25,470 bases of DNA from an uncultured Collinsella sp. (GCA_902464175.1 CABQHZ010000020.1:1-25470); one strand, 5' to 3'. Counted from the stretch's first letter, positions 6,316 through 15,054 are shown. Program-made: numbers and translations. Notes: generated from the letters alone by a model not told the origin.

Positions 6316-8676
6316 ATGGATGCCGCAGCCCGTACCGCCCATGATTCCACCCTCCAGCCGTTCTCGGAGATGGAGCACTATGAGCATGCCGATGAGCTGC
6401 CGCCCGAGATTATGGCGGACAGCTACGACAAGCTGGAGCGCCTGTGCCTCAAATATATGAATGAGGACGACTTCTCTAAGGTGGAGCAGGCTTACTGCTT
6501 TGCCGCCGAGAAACACTGCAACCAAAAGCGCCGCTCGGGCGAGATGTATATCAACCATCCTGTCGAGGTGGCCATTATTCTGGCCGACCTTAAGATGGAC
6601 TGCGATGTGGTGTGCGCCGCGCTACTGCACGATACCGTCGAGGACACCGAGACCTCGCTTGCCGATGTCTCCGGTCTGTTTGGCGAAACCGTGGCTGAGC
6701 TTGTCGATGGCGTGACCAAGCTCACCAACATCGAAGTCGACAACATGGACGAGAAGCAGGCGCTTACGCTGCGCAAGATGTTCCTCGCCATGTCCAAGGA
6801 CATCCGCGTCATTATCGTTAAGCTTGCCGACCGCCTGCACAACATGCGTACGCTGGCTGCTCTGCGCGAGGACCGCCGCTTGTTTAAGGCCCGCGAGACC
6901 ATGGACGTGTACGCGCCCCTGGCCGATCGTTTGGGCATGAGTTCTATTAAGTGGGAGCTCGAGGACCTGTCCTTCTTCTACCTTGAGCCCGATGCCTACC
7001 AGCGTATCGCGCGCATGGTGGCGGAGTCGCGCGAGGTCCGCGAGCGCTATCTGGCCGAGACCATCAAGACCCTCACCGACGAGCTCAATCGTATTGGCCT
7101 GGAGGGCTTCCAGATTAACGGCCGCTCCAAGCACTACTGGTCCATCTACCAAAAGATGAAGCGCAAGGGCAAGGAGTTCTCCGAGATTTACGACCTGGTG
7201 GCGCTGCGTGTTATTACGCATTCGGTGCGCGACTGCTATTCCACGCTCGGCGCGGTGCATACGCTGTGGCACCCCATGCCCGGTCGCTTTAAAGACTATA
7301 TCGCCATGCCCAAGGTCAATAACTACCAGTCGCTCCATACGACGGTTATCGGCCCCACCGCCCGCCCGCTCGAGATTCAGATTCGAACCTACGAGATGCA
7401 CGAGCAGGCCGAGTATGGCATTGCCGCGCACTGGCTGTACAAGAAGTCGGGCGGATCGTCTGCCTCCAAGACCAACGATGCGCAACGCCTGGACGACCAG
7501 ATCAACTGGCTCAAGCACTCGCTCGACTGGGCTGCCTCCGACGAGATCACCGACGCTAAGGAGTATCTGCATTCGCTGAAGGTCGACCTGTTCGACCAGG
7601 AGATCTTTGTCTTTACGCCCAAGGGCGAGGTCATGGCGCTCCGTGCCGGCTCCACCCCGCTCGACTTTGCCTACGCTGTCCACACCGAGGTCGGCAACCA
7701 CTGCGTGGGCGCCAAGATTAACGGTGCGGTGGCGCCGCTCACGCACGAGATCAAGACGGGCGACCGCGTCGAGATCCTGACCAACAAGAGCTCAAAGCCG
7801 TCGCGTGACTGGCTCAAGATCGTCAAGACACCTTCGGCCAAGTCCAAGATCCGTCGCTACTTTGCCGCCGCGACCAAGGACGACGACGCTGCCGCCGGCC
7901 GCGATATACTGGCCAAGGACCTACGAAAGCGCGGATATGGCATTTCCACGCCGCGCTCGACGCGTGCGCTCAATGCCGTGGCGGAGCAGCTGAACTTTAA
8001 GCAGCTCGAGGACCTGTTTGCGGCCGTCGGTGCCGGTAAAGTCGCCCCGCGTGCCGTGGGCAACAAGGTCGAGCAGATCTTGGATCCCAAGCCCGAGGAG
8101 CAGCTCACCAAGGCCGAGGCCATCGCCGAGGTCGTGAAACAGCCTGCCCGCGGCTCCAACCGCAAGCCGCAAAAGCGCGGCAAGAGCGCGAGCAACGGCA
8201 TCATCGTCAAGGGCGAGAGCAACAGCGGCCTGCTGGTGCGTCTGGCGCATTGCTGCAATCCCGTGACGGGTGACGATATCGTCGGCTTCATCACGCGCGG
8301 TCGCGGCGTCTCGGTGCACCGTGCCAACTGCCCCAACGTCAAGGGTCTTATGGAGCATCCCGAGCGTATGATCGACGTGGAGTGGGACGGCGCCGCCGAT
8401 ACCCTTTTCCAGGTCGAGATCGTGGTCGAGTGCCTGGACCGTATGGGTCTGCTCAAGGATGTCACCATTGCCATCGGCGATGCGGGCGGCAACATCCTTT
8501 CGGCTGCCACGTCGACCAACCGCGAAGGCATCGCAACGCTTCGCTTTATGGTCGAGATTTCGGACGCGAGCGGTCTGGATCCGCTACTGGCCTCTATCAG
8601 CAGTGTCGACTCGGTCTACGACGCTCGCCGCCTCATGCCCGGCGAGGGCGGAGCGCAACTCAAGCGCCGCGTGTAG
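6316..8676 (+). CDS. rel: Bifunctional (p)ppGpp synthetase/hydrolase (Rel/SpoT type)
   Basis: The 786-residue protein has the full long-RSH order. The HD hydrolase domain carries HDTVED at 105-110. The synthetase domain contains RFKDYIAMPKVNNYQSLHTT near 324-343, a TGS domain starts around 425 (IFVFTPKGEV), and a C-terminal ACT domain begins around 705 (FQVEIVVECLDRMG). The HD residues are intact and the synthetase has the RFKD form of the RxKD motif, associated with bifunctional enzymes rather than the EFDD form of gamma-proteobacterial RelA. It makes and removes the stringent-response alarmone in the cytosol, on ribosomes during starvation. GGGAAGGGGA lies just before ATG 6316. It is probably co-transcribed with the recJ fusion (15 bp gap) and ends at a strong terminator. 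Confidence 0.95.
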   Translation: MDAAARTAHDSTLQPFSEMEHYEHADELPPEIMADSYDKLERLCLKYMNEDDFSKVEQAYCFAAEKHCNQKRRSGEMYINHPVEVAIILADLKMDCDVVCAALLHDTVEDTETSLADVSGLFGETVAELVDGVTKLTNIEVDNMDEKQALTLRKMFLAMSKDIRVIIVKLADRLHNMRTLAALREDRRLFKARETMDVYAPLADRLGMSSIKWELEDLSFFYLEPDAYQRIARMVAESREVRERYLAETIKTLTDELNRIGLEGFQINGRSKHYWSIYQKMKRKGKEFSEIYDLVALRVITHSVRDCYSTLGAVHTLWHPMPGRFKDYIAMPKVNNYQSLHTTVIGPTARPLEIQIRTYEMHEQAEYGIAAHWLYKKSGGSSASKTNDAQRLDDQINWLKHSLDWAASDEITDAKEYLHSLKVDLFDQEIFVFTPKGEVMALRAGSTPLDFAYAVHTEVGNHCVGAKINGAVAPLTHEIKTGDRVEILTNKSSKPSRDWLKIVKTPSAKSKIRRYFAAATKDDDAAAGRDILAKDLRKRGYGISTPRSTRALNAVAEQLNFKQLEDLFAAVGAGKVAPRAVGNKVEQILDPKPEEQLTKAEAIAEVVKQPARGSNRKPQKRGKSASNGIIVKGESNSGLLVRLAHCCNPVTGDDIVGFITRGRGVSVHRANCPNVKGLMEHPERMIDVEWDGAADTLFQVEIVVECLDRMGLLKDVTIAIGDAGGNILSAATSTNREGIATLRFMVEISDASGLDPLLASISSVDSVYDARRLMPGEGGAQLKRRV

Positions 8677-8684
8677 AAAAGCGA

Positions 8685-8720
8685 GAACGCCGACGGGGCA
8701 ATCCCGCCGGCGTTCTTTTT
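8685..8720 (+). terminator. Rho-independent terminator after rel
   Basis: The arms GAACGCCGACGGG (8685-8697) and CCCGCCGGCGTTC (8703-8715) pair over 12 of 13 positions around a 5-base loop and are followed by five T's. It closes the recJ-rel unit. On the other strand it is also close enough to serve the convergent GH1 gene, but without a clear T-run in that direction. Confidence 0.85.
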
Positions 8721-8729
8721 GGGTGTCCG

Positions 8730-10217
8730 CTACTCTTCGGTCCAGAGACTGTCGCCGTTGGTAGCGCAGACTTCCTTGAACCAGTTGAAGCTCTTCTTCT
8801 TGGAACGCTTGAGGGTGCCGTTTCCCTTGTCGTCCATGTCCACGTAGACAAAGCCGTAGCGCTTGGCCATCTCGCCGGTGGAAAGCGAGACGAGGTCGGT
8901 ACAGCCCCACATGGTGTATCCCAAGCAATCTACGCCATCGATGCAAATGGCCTTGGCCATCTCGCGTAGATGCTCGCGCAGGTAGTCGATACGATACTGG
9001 TCGTCGACGGTGCCGTCGGGCAGCAGCTCATCGACGGCGCCCAGGCCGTTCTCGACGATAAAGATCGGCTTGCGGTAGCGGTCGTAGATTTCGTTCATCA
9101 CGTAGCGCAGACCCACCGGGTCAATCTGCCAGCCCCATGGGGTCACGGGCAAATAGGGGTTGGTGGGGGAGCCACCCATGCGCTTGAGCTCGTCGGACGC
9201 CTCGATAAGCGCACTGCGGTAGTAGCTGAAAGTCACGTAGTCAAGCGTGCCGGCGGCAAGGATCTCGGCATCTCCGGCTTCCACAAAGTCATTCATATCT
9301 ACGCCCAGACGACGGAACATCGGGTGCGAATAATACGGGTAGACGCCTTGCGCCATAACGTCGCTAAAGAACTGCGTCATGTGACGGAACTGCATGCGGC
9401 GGAACTCGTCCTCGGGCTTGCACGTGGCAGCATAGACCTCGGAACTCGCGTACATGGTGCCGAACATGACGTCTGGCATCATCTCGTGGCCCATCTGCAC
9501 GGCCTTAGCGCTTGCCAGGAACATGTGGTGGATGCAACGGTAATGTGTTTGCGAGTCGGTGCGGGGGGAGCCGGTGGCGATATAGCCGGCAATGGCATTG
9601 ATCTCGTTGAACGTGAGCCAATACTTGCACTTGTTGCCGATGCGTTCAAAGAGGGCGCGGCAAAGGTTGAGATAGCAGTCAATCACATGACGGTCCTCCC
9701 AGCCGTTGTATTTTTCGGCTAGGTAGGCGGGCAGCTCGTCATGGCAGATGGTGATGAGCGGTTGGATATTGTGAGCCAACAATTCATCAACCACGTCCTC
9801 ATAGAACTTGAGGCCGGCTTCGTTGGGCTCGGTTTCGTCTCCTGTGGGGAAGATGCGGCTCCAGGTGATGGAAAAACGGAACACATCAAAGCCCATCTCA
9901 GCCATGAGCGCGATGTCCTCGCGCCAGTGATGGTAGAAATCGACGGCATGATGGCTGGGATAGTACTGGTCGTCGTAGAGGCAGGGCACAGCTCCCTCGG
10001 GGAAGGGCTGGCACTGGAAAAAGCTGCTGTTGACCGAGGTGCGACTGCCATCGGGCATCTTGAGCGTGAGCTGACGCGGCGTGGTCACATTGCCGTCGGT
10101 CTCATAGTCGCGAGTGAGCAGGCCTCGGCCGTCTTCGCCAAAGCCACCCTCGTATTGAAAATCAGAAGTGGCACCGCCCCAGAGGAATGTGCCAGGGATA
10201 TGCATCTTGTCGGTCAT
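8730..10217 (-). CDS. GH1 6-phospho-beta-glucosidase (copy 1)
   Basis: The 495-residue GH1 enzyme has the N-terminal FLWGGATSDFQYEG, the acid/base glutamate E205 in TFNEI, and the nucleophile E389 in IVENG. The C-terminal CTDLVSLSTGEMAKRYGF holds the serine, lysine and tyrosine that bind the sugar 6-phosphate in phospho-glycosidases, which separates it from plain beta-glucosidases. It would hydrolyse PTS-imported 6-phospho-beta-glucosides in the cytosol. ATG 10217 (MTDKMHIPG) has AAAGGAA 5 bases upstream; the frame is open to 10538 but the extension lacks GH1 features and covers the divergent promoter. It is transcribed away from the AEC permease gene at 10393, and the shared upstream region carries palindromes likely to be operators. 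Confidence 0.93.
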   Translation of the reverse strand: MTDKMHIPGTFLWGGATSDFQYEGGFGEDGRGLLTRDYETDGNVTTPRQLTLKMPDGSRTSVNSSFFQCQPFPEGAVPCLYDDQYYPSHHAVDFYHHWREDIALMAEMGFDVFRFSITWSRIFPTGDETEPNEAGLKFYEDVVDELLAHNIQPLITICHDELPAYLAEKYNGWEDRHVIDCYLNLCRALFERIGNKCKYWLTFNEINAIAGYIATGSPRTDSQTHYRCIHHMFLASAKAVQMGHEMMPDVMFGTMYASSEVYAATCKPEDEFRRMQFRHMTQFFSDVMAQGVYPYYSHPMFRRLGVDMNDFVEAGDAEILAAGTLDYVTFSYYRSALIEASDELKRMGGSPTNPYLPVTPWGWQIDPVGLRYVMNEIYDRYRKPIFIVENGLGAVDELLPDGTVDDQYRIDYLREHLREMAKAICIDGVDCLGYTMWGCTDLVSLSTGEMAKRYGFVYVDMDDKGNGTLKRSKKKSFNWFKEVCATNGDSLWTEE

Positions 10218-10290
10218 GGGGGTTCCTTTCGATGGAGGTTGCTCGTTATGCTCATTTAACGCCTCCCTTCGCCCATTGTGTCCCCAACGT

Positions 10291-10367
10291 ATTTCCCAAT
10301 TCAGTGGAAATGACCGGGATGGAAAAGACTGGGCCAAAGCGGGAAAGTAGTGTTTGGCCCGTACGGG
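10291..10367. promoter_or_regulatory. Palindrome-rich divergent control region (GH1 copy 1 / AEC 1)
   Basis: Three inverted repeats lie between the divergent genes. ATTTCC-N9-GGAAAT (10291-10311) is a perfect 6-bp dyad. GGGCCAAA (10331-10338) and TTTGGCCC (10353-10360) form a perfect 8-bp dyad. CCCGTACGGG (10358-10367) is a 10-bp palindrome overlapping it. The first shares TTCC-N9-GGAAAT with a site before the LicR-type regulator, so it may be that regulator's operator. No convincing -35/-10 pair was identified on either strand. Confidence 0.5.
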
Positions 10368-10392
10368 TCTGCAAGGTTCAAGTTCAATATGT

Positions 10393-11331
10393 ATGGGGGA
10401 TGTTTTGAATTTGAGTTTAGTTTCGACAATGCCTGTCATGGTTTCGCAGATTGCTGCGATGTTTTTGATGATGGCAGTTGGCGCAGCATGCTGTAAGTGC
10501 GGACTTATCACGCGCGATGGCTCGATGGTCCTAACCAATCTCGCCTGTTATGTGTCTACCCCCGCCGTAATTGTGCGAGCACTCGCCGTACCGTTTGGGT
10601 CTGACGTGTTTGTTTCCATCTTGAAGGTCGCTGCTGCATCATGCACGATTATGATCGGTGTCATTATCGTTACTCGCGCAGTCTATGGTACCGGCTCTAG
10701 AGTCGCTCAGCTCGGAATCATCATTTCCAATATGGGTTTCGTGGGCATACCACTTGTGGAAAACGTCGTCGGTTCTGATTACGTCGTTTATATTTCCGCT
10801 GTTATGGCAACTCAGATAGTATTTATCTGGACGTATTGCATTTGGCTCAATACGCAAGATGTCTCAGAAGTGAGCTTCAAAAAGATTGCGACGAATCCCG
10901 TAATGGTCGCAGTTGTAGTGGGCTTTGTCATGTTTATCTTCTCATGTGAGCCAAAGGGGACCATCAAATCCTTCATTGACGGCATGGCGAACCTCAACAC
11001 GGGGCTCGGTATGTTGATCGTAGGTGTATTTTTGGCGCAATCCGACCTCCGCGCTCTCGCCCGCACACGCTCAATTTATAAAGCGAGTGCCTTGCGTCTT
11101 ATTGCTACCACGGCGTTGTCGGGTTTAATCGTATCGTTCTTTCCGGTTTCTGCGGCCTGCAAGACCGTGGTGCTCATTGCCTTTTCGGCGCCTTGCGGGG
11201 CGATGTGCTGTATGATCCCGCAGCTATTTGGTGGAGATTCTCGTTATGGTGCCGGCTTGGTTTCTATTTCGACTCTCCTTTCGCTCGTCACTATGCCGAT
11301 CATGCTTATGCTGGGTCTCGTGTTGTTCTAG
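10393..11331 (+). CDS. AEC family transporter (copy 1)
   Basis: The 312-residue product has about ten hydrophobic segments in the arrangement of the auxin efflux carrier/malate permease family, including IIISNMGFVGIPLVENVVG and LNTGLGMLIVGVFLAQSDLR, and ends with SISTLLSLVTMPIMLML. It is clearly paralogous to the product at 19547-20467, with the same order of motifs. AEC proteins move small organic acids or weak-acid aromatics across the membrane. The start is uncertain: ATG 10393 is used here, TTG 10405 has GGGGGA four bases before it, and ATG 10432 would give the length closest to the paralogue. It diverges from GH1 copy 1. The codon usage looks less GC-biased than in rel or recJ. Confidence 0.85.
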   Translation: MGDVLNLSLVSTMPVMVSQIAAMFLMMAVGAACCKCGLITRDGSMVLTNLACYVSTPAVIVRALAVPFGSDVFVSILKVAAASCTIMIGVIIVTRAVYGTGSRVAQLGIIISNMGFVGIPLVENVVGSDYVVYISAVMATQIVFIWTYCIWLNTQDVSEVSFKKIATNPVMVAVVVGFVMFIFSCEPKGTIKSFIDGMANLNTGLGMLIVGVFLAQSDLRALARTRSIYKASALRLIATTALSGLIVSFFPVSAACKTVVLIAFSAPCGAMCCMIPQLFGGDSRYGAGLVSISTLLSLVTMPIMLMLGLVLF

Positions 11332-11564
11332 CTATGGGGCGGAAACTGGGCGCCGTTTGCGCAGCGGTGGGAAGTGTGTCGGCATGTGCGAACTGGTTTC
11401 CTTTGGGGCGGTGCGTGCGTCGTGTGTGCCAGTATGATGAGAAAGCGATAATCGTGGCCCTTTGATACTGCGGCTCCTGTACACAAAAGGGAATTATCTT
11501 GCCGGGATTAATCAAAGTGGCCAACACGAAAGACGTTTGGGTGCATCGCGGAGAAAGGATGTTC

Positions 11565-12239
11565 ATGGGGTTAGACCTCAAGCCACGCGGGAGCGTGACG
11601 ATTGAGTGCATTGTAAATGGGCCGATTGGGACAAACAGTTATTTTATGGGGTGCTCGGGGCAATGGATTGTCATCGATCCAGCTTGGGACGGCACGGCAC
11701 TTGTTGAACGGTTTCGTGCAGAGCATCCCGGGGAAACACTTTTGGGCTCGGTGTGTACTCACGGGCATGCCGACCACGTTGGCGGCGTGGCGGGCGTGCG
11801 CGCGGCGTTGGGTGAGGCATGCTTGTACGCGTTGCCTGCTAGAGACGCCGAGCTTCCCGCTCAAAACATCGCCGAGCAGCGCGTCCTGTGGGGCATCGAT
11901 ACGCCCGACCCCGGTGCACCCACGCGGCTGATTGCCGAGGGTGATGCGCTTGCCGTGGGAGAAGCAACGCTTCAGGTCATGGAAGTGCCGGGGCATACGC
12001 CGGGTGGTGTCGTGCTCTTTGCTGCTACCAAGGAGGGCAACATCGCCTTTGTCGGCGACACCCTCTTTCCCGGTAGTCACGGCCGCACCGATCTTGCGGG
12101 CGGCAATGAGGCCGCCATCTGCCGCTCGCTCAAAAAGATGGCCCGCGAGCTTCCCTCCGACACCGTCTGCCTCATTGGTCATGGTCCGATGACGACAATA
12201 GAGGCTGAGCTTTCCGATAATCCCTTTATGCATCAATAG
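11565..12239 (+). CDS. Metallo-beta-lactamase-fold hydrolase (glyoxalase II-like)
   Basis: The 224-residue protein has the metal site HGHADH (66-71), a second histidine in VPGHTPGG, the bridging aspartate in FVGDTLFPGSHGRTDL and a final histidine in LIGHGP. This set is that of glyoxalase II-like hydrolases, which cut thioesters or related bonds with a two-metal site. The substrate is unknown. ATG 11565 has AGAAAGG six bases upstream and places the first strand (VTIECIVNGPIGTNSYF) at the usual distance. ATG 11559 and TTG 11499 (with AAAGGGA before it) are possible alternatives. It lies between AEC 1 and the LicR-type regulator, with 233 bp upstream and 181 bp downstream, and is probably its own unit. 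Confidence 0.85.
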   Translation: MGLDLKPRGSVTIECIVNGPIGTNSYFMGCSGQWIVIDPAWDGTALVERFRAEHPGETLLGSVCTHGHADHVGGVAGVRAALGEACLYALPARDAELPAQNIAEQRVLWGIDTPDPGAPTRLIAEGDALAVGEATLQVMEVPGHTPGGVVLFAATKEGNIAFVGDTLFPGSHGRTDLAGGNEAAICRSLKKMARELPSDTVCLIGHGPMTTIEAELSDNPFMHQ

Positions 12240-12248
12240 AAAAAGATT

Positions 12249-12283
12249 GCGGGCGCATCCGGCGTAGTGCCGAGTGCGTCCGC
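12249..12283 (+). terminator. Strong hairpin after the MBL-fold gene
   Basis: The arms GCGGGCGCATCCGGC (12249-12263) and GCCGAGTGCGTCCGC (12269-12283) pair over 14 of 15 positions (two G-U) around a 5-base loop. The sequence after it (ATCGTGTCTTG) has no T-run, so termination may be incomplete. Confidence 0.5.
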
Positions 12284-12328
12284 ATCGTGTCTTGAGGCGG
12301 TTTGATTTATAGATTTCAACCAGATTGC

Positions 12329-12347
12329 TTCCAACTAATGCGGAAAT
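12329..12347. promoter_or_regulatory. Candidate operator TTCC-N9-GGAAAT before the LicR-type gene
   Basis: TTCC (12329-12332) and GGAA (12342-12345) are separated by nine bases and followed by AT, as at 10293-10311 in front of GH1 copy 1. It lies 74 bp before the regulator's start codon, a suitable place for autoregulation. The link to the regulator is an inference from two sites only. Confidence 0.35.
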
Positions 12348-12420
12348 CAGAATTGTGGAACCGACTTCATAACCAAGATATCTTATTCATTGTCAAGAGA
12401 AAGCAGGGAGGTGTGATCCA

Positions 12421-14334
12421 ATGATCGATTCGCAAGTTCGCAAGTTGCTTTTCTATATCGATGAGCACGAGAACGTGATGGCCCAAACGCTGGCTGATGA
12501 ATTCGATGTAAGCGATCGCACGATCCGCACATACGTTAAAAAGCTCAACGGGCAACTCGAGCCCGCCGCGTCAATTCGTAAGGTTCGCGGCGGTGGCTAT
12601 TCGCTTGTTGTGACTGATCAGGATGCTTTTGAGGGGCTCGTGCAGGAGCCTTCGCAGAAAGGCCTTCGTTCCATCCCCTCGACGCCCGAGGGCAGGGTCT
12701 CCTATCTATTGAGCGACCTGCTCTCCCGCACAGGCTGGATTACCCTCGATGACCTCTCCGAGATACTCTTTGTGAGCCGTAACGCCATCTCGAGTGATCT
12801 CAAACAAGTCGAGCAGCAGTTGTCCCGATTCGATCTTGCATTAGAGCGTCGTCCGCACTATGGGATTCGAGTGACGGGTAGCGAGATGTCCCGCAGGTTG
12901 TGCCTTGCGAACACCACGCTTGACCATCTTATGGAGGGTCGAGCGGATGGTGCCACCAATCGTGTATCACTTGATGTAATTGCCAAATGCGTCGACGAGG
13001 TTATTGTCGACGAGGGGTTCCAAATTAACTCAGCTGCCTATCAAAACCTTATGGTCCATATCGCAATCGCCGTTCGCCGTATCCGCGAGAGCTGCTATGT
13101 TCCGATGGAGGCTGAAAACCTTGAACGTATTCGTTCCTCGCGTGAGTTCTCTGTCGCTCGTCGCATAGCGGACGGCATTGAATGTGCCTTCGAAATCAAC
13201 CTTCCTCAAGAGGAAGTCGCCTATATTGCAATCCACCTCGCTGGCAAGCAGTCTCTCTATGTCGGTCCCGATGGAGAAGATGAGGGCCTCGTCATTTCCG
13301 ATGAGGTTTGGGGCGTGGTGTCCGAGATGCTTGAGCTCGTTTGGGATTCCTATCACTTCGACCTTCGCGGCGACCTTGAATTGCGCATGAATCTGGCGCG
13401 TCATATCGTCCCGCTCGCGGTTCGCCTCAAGTATCGCATGCATATTGATAATCCGCTGCTCGCCGATATTAAAGAGCGTTTCACGCTGGCCTATTCTATG
13501 GCCTTGGATTCCTCTACGATTCTGGCACAGAAGTATGGAAACCGTCTTTCCGACGATGAGGTCGGCTACATAGCGCTTGCCTTCGCGCTCGCTCTCGAGC
13601 GCCAGAAGGGCGAGGCCCCGCGCAAGAACATCCTCGTCGTGTGCGCGAGCGGGCAGGGGAGCGCCAAGCTGCTTGAGTACCGGTATCGTCAGGAGTTCGG
13701 CTCGCTGGTCGACAGGGTGGTGACGTGCGACGCCAGCCATGTGGACAACGTCGACATGACCGGTATCGACTATGTCTTCACCACCGTTCCGCTACACCGC
13801 CCGCTCCCCGTGCCGGTACGTCAGGTGAGTTTCTTTCTCGATGACGAGGATATGAAGGACCTTAGGGATCTTTTGAGCGACACCGGCCTGTCGGGCAGTT
13901 TTGCTCCCTTCTTTTCGCCCGAGCTGTTCATGGCGGACCTTGACGTATCTGATAAACGAGAGGTGATCGAGCGGCTCTGCGAGCGCGTGGCCGAGTATCG
14001 AAAAGTCCCCGGCGATTTTTGCGAGCTGGTCCTTCGTCGCGAGGAGCTTGCCCAGACGAGTTTTGGTAACCAGGTCGCCATGCCGCACCCGGTGCAAGCC
14101 GTGAGCGACGACACGTTTGTATGCGTGGGACTGCTCCGCCATGCCATCGAATGGAACGGGCAGGCGGTGAGCGCGGTCTTTCTTGTCTCGGTATCCAAGG
14201 CCAAGAATAAAAAGCTCGAGTCTTTCTACCGCAGTATGGCCAAGCTGCTCACCAATAAAGAGGCTATCCAGAAGCTTGTTGGCAACCAGGAATGGGGCAC
14301 GCTTGTCGAGCTTTTGAATACATTTGGAATGTAA
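12421..14334 (+). CDS. LicR/MtlR-type PTS-regulated transcriptional activator
   Basis: The 637-residue protein has an N-terminal helix-turn-helix (DEFDVSDRTIRTYVKKL, about 22-38), a second Mga-like HTH (about 95-140), two PRDs, a IIB-like domain with phospho-acceptor C408 in VVCASGQGSAKLL, and a IIA (mannitol/Ntr type) domain with H556 in VAMPHP. PRD1 keeps H213 and H272 and PRD2 keeps H328, but the usual second PRD2 histidine is alanine (A387 in YIALAFALALER). Such regulators are phosphorylated by HPr and the cognate IIB, so activity follows sugar transport. Position 26 bp before the PTS IIA gene suggests it activates the PTS/GH1 operon, as LicR does for lichenan/cellobiose genes. GGGAGGTG precedes ATG 12421. 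Confidence 0.92.
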   Translation: MIDSQVRKLLFYIDEHENVMAQTLADEFDVSDRTIRTYVKKLNGQLEPAASIRKVRGGGYSLVVTDQDAFEGLVQEPSQKGLRSIPSTPEGRVSYLLSDLLSRTGWITLDDLSEILFVSRNAISSDLKQVEQQLSRFDLALERRPHYGIRVTGSEMSRRLCLANTTLDHLMEGRADGATNRVSLDVIAKCVDEVIVDEGFQINSAAYQNLMVHIAIAVRRIRESCYVPMEAENLERIRSSREFSVARRIADGIECAFEINLPQEEVAYIAIHLAGKQSLYVGPDGEDEGLVISDEVWGVVSEMLELVWDSYHFDLRGDLELRMNLARHIVPLAVRLKYRMHIDNPLLADIKERFTLAYSMALDSSTILAQKYGNRLSDDEVGYIALAFALALERQKGEAPRKNILVVCASGQGSAKLLEYRYRQEFGSLVDRVVTCDASHVDNVDMTGIDYVFTTVPLHRPLPVPVRQVSFFLDDEDMKDLRDLLSDTGLSGSFAPFFSPELFMADLDVSDKREVIERLCERVAEYRKVPGDFCELVLRREELAQTSFGNQVAMPHPVQAVSDDTFVCVGLLRHAIEWNGQAVSAVFLVSVSKAKNKKLESFYRSMAKLLTNKEAIQKLVGNQEWGTLVELLNTFGM

Positions 14335-14360
14335 GACGACAACTGTAAGAGGAGACACAG

Positions 14361-14681
14361 ATGGACGAGAGCAAGTACGAAAACGCCCTCCAGATCATCC
14401 TTCATGCGGGCAACGCCAAGTCGGCCGCCTTGATGGCGATCGACGCTGCCCATGACGGTGATTTCGAGGAGGCAGAAAAGCAGCTCGCCGAGGCGCAGGC
14501 CGAGATGAGCGCCGCCCACAAGAAGCAGTTCGAGCTCACCCAGGCTGAAGCTAACGGCGAAGAGGTCGATATCAACATTATCCTGATCCACGCTGAGGAC
14601 CATCTGACAATGGCGATTATGGCAAGCGATTTTGCCGAGCGCTTCATTGAGCTGTATCGCGATAAGTATGAAGGTAAATAG
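14361..14681 (+). CDS. PTS lactose/cellobiose-family IIA component
   Basis: The 106-residue protein is an all-helical IIA of the lactose/cellobiose family: LQIILHAGNAKSAALMAIDAA near the start, a charged middle helix, and LIHAEDHLTMA with the phosphorylated histidine at 77 (H81 follows). It passes phosphate from HPr to the IIB protein encoded 64 bp downstream. Length matches the family (about 100-115). AGGAG lies before ATG 14361. It is very probably in one transcript with the regulator ahead of it and with IIB, IIC and GH1 genes behind. Confidence 0.93.
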   Translation: MDESKYENALQIILHAGNAKSAALMAIDAAHDGDFEEAEKQLAEAQAEMSAAHKKQFELTQAEANGEEVDINIILIHAEDHLTMAIMASDFAERFIELYRDKYEGK

Positions 14682-14707
14682 CCTCGACTTTTACGTTTTG
14701 GTCATCT

Positions 14708-14728
14708 AAGCGCCCCGGAAGAGCGCTT
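14708..14728 (+). other. Small hairpin between IIA and IIB genes
   Basis: AAGCGC (14708-14713) and GCGCTT (14723-14728) form a perfect 6-bp stem with a 9-base loop just before the AAAGGAG ribosome site of the IIB gene. It may be an mRNA processing or stability element; it has no proper T-run. Confidence 0.3.
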
Positions 14729-14745
14729 TATGAAAGGAGTTTGTA

Positions 14746-15054
14746 ATGAACATTATGTTGGCTTGCTGTGCTGGTATGAGCACCTCTCTTGTTGTGAGCA
14801 AGATGGAGGAGGCCGCCAAGGCACAAGGTAAGGATGACTATAAGATCTGGGCTGTTGAACAGGGTCAGGTTGCTGAGGAGCTTGGCAATTTCGACGTCCT
14901 GCTCCTTGGACCGCAGGTTCGTCATCTTCAGCGCAAGCTCACCAAAGTCGTCGACGGCAAGGCTCCCGTTGCCGTGATCGATCCGGTTGCCTATGGCAGC
15001 TGTGACGGCGCCAAGGTCCTCAAGCAGGCTGAGGACCTCGTCGCCAACGCATAA
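14746..15054 (+). CDS. PTS lactose/cellobiose-family IIB component
   Basis: The 102-residue protein begins MNIMLACCAGMSTSLVVSKM, the phosphocysteine loop of cellobiose IIB proteins; C8, directly before AGMSTS, is the phospho-acceptor (C7 is an extra cysteine). The fold continues with a DVLLLGPQVRH strand and PVAVIDPVAYG. It transfers phosphate from IIA to the incoming sugar on IIC and may also phosphorylate the LicR-type regulator. AAAGGAG is 7-8 bases before ATG 14746. The stop codon lies inside a hairpin (15051-15070). Confidence 0.93.
   Translation: MNIMLACCAGMSTSLVVSKMEEAAKAQGKDDYKIWAVEQGQVAEELGNFDVLLLGPQVRHLQRKLTKVVDGKAPVAVIDPVAYGSCDGAKVLKQAEDLVANA

Noticed and set aside
6622..7746. 374-codon minus-strand open frame inside rel
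   Set aside because: Opposite conserved rel domains; composition is that of a mirror frame.
10218..10538. N-terminal extension of GH1 copy 1
   Set aside because: The extra residues do not resemble GH1, and the region holds the divergent promoter dyads; ATG 10217 has a good ribosome site.
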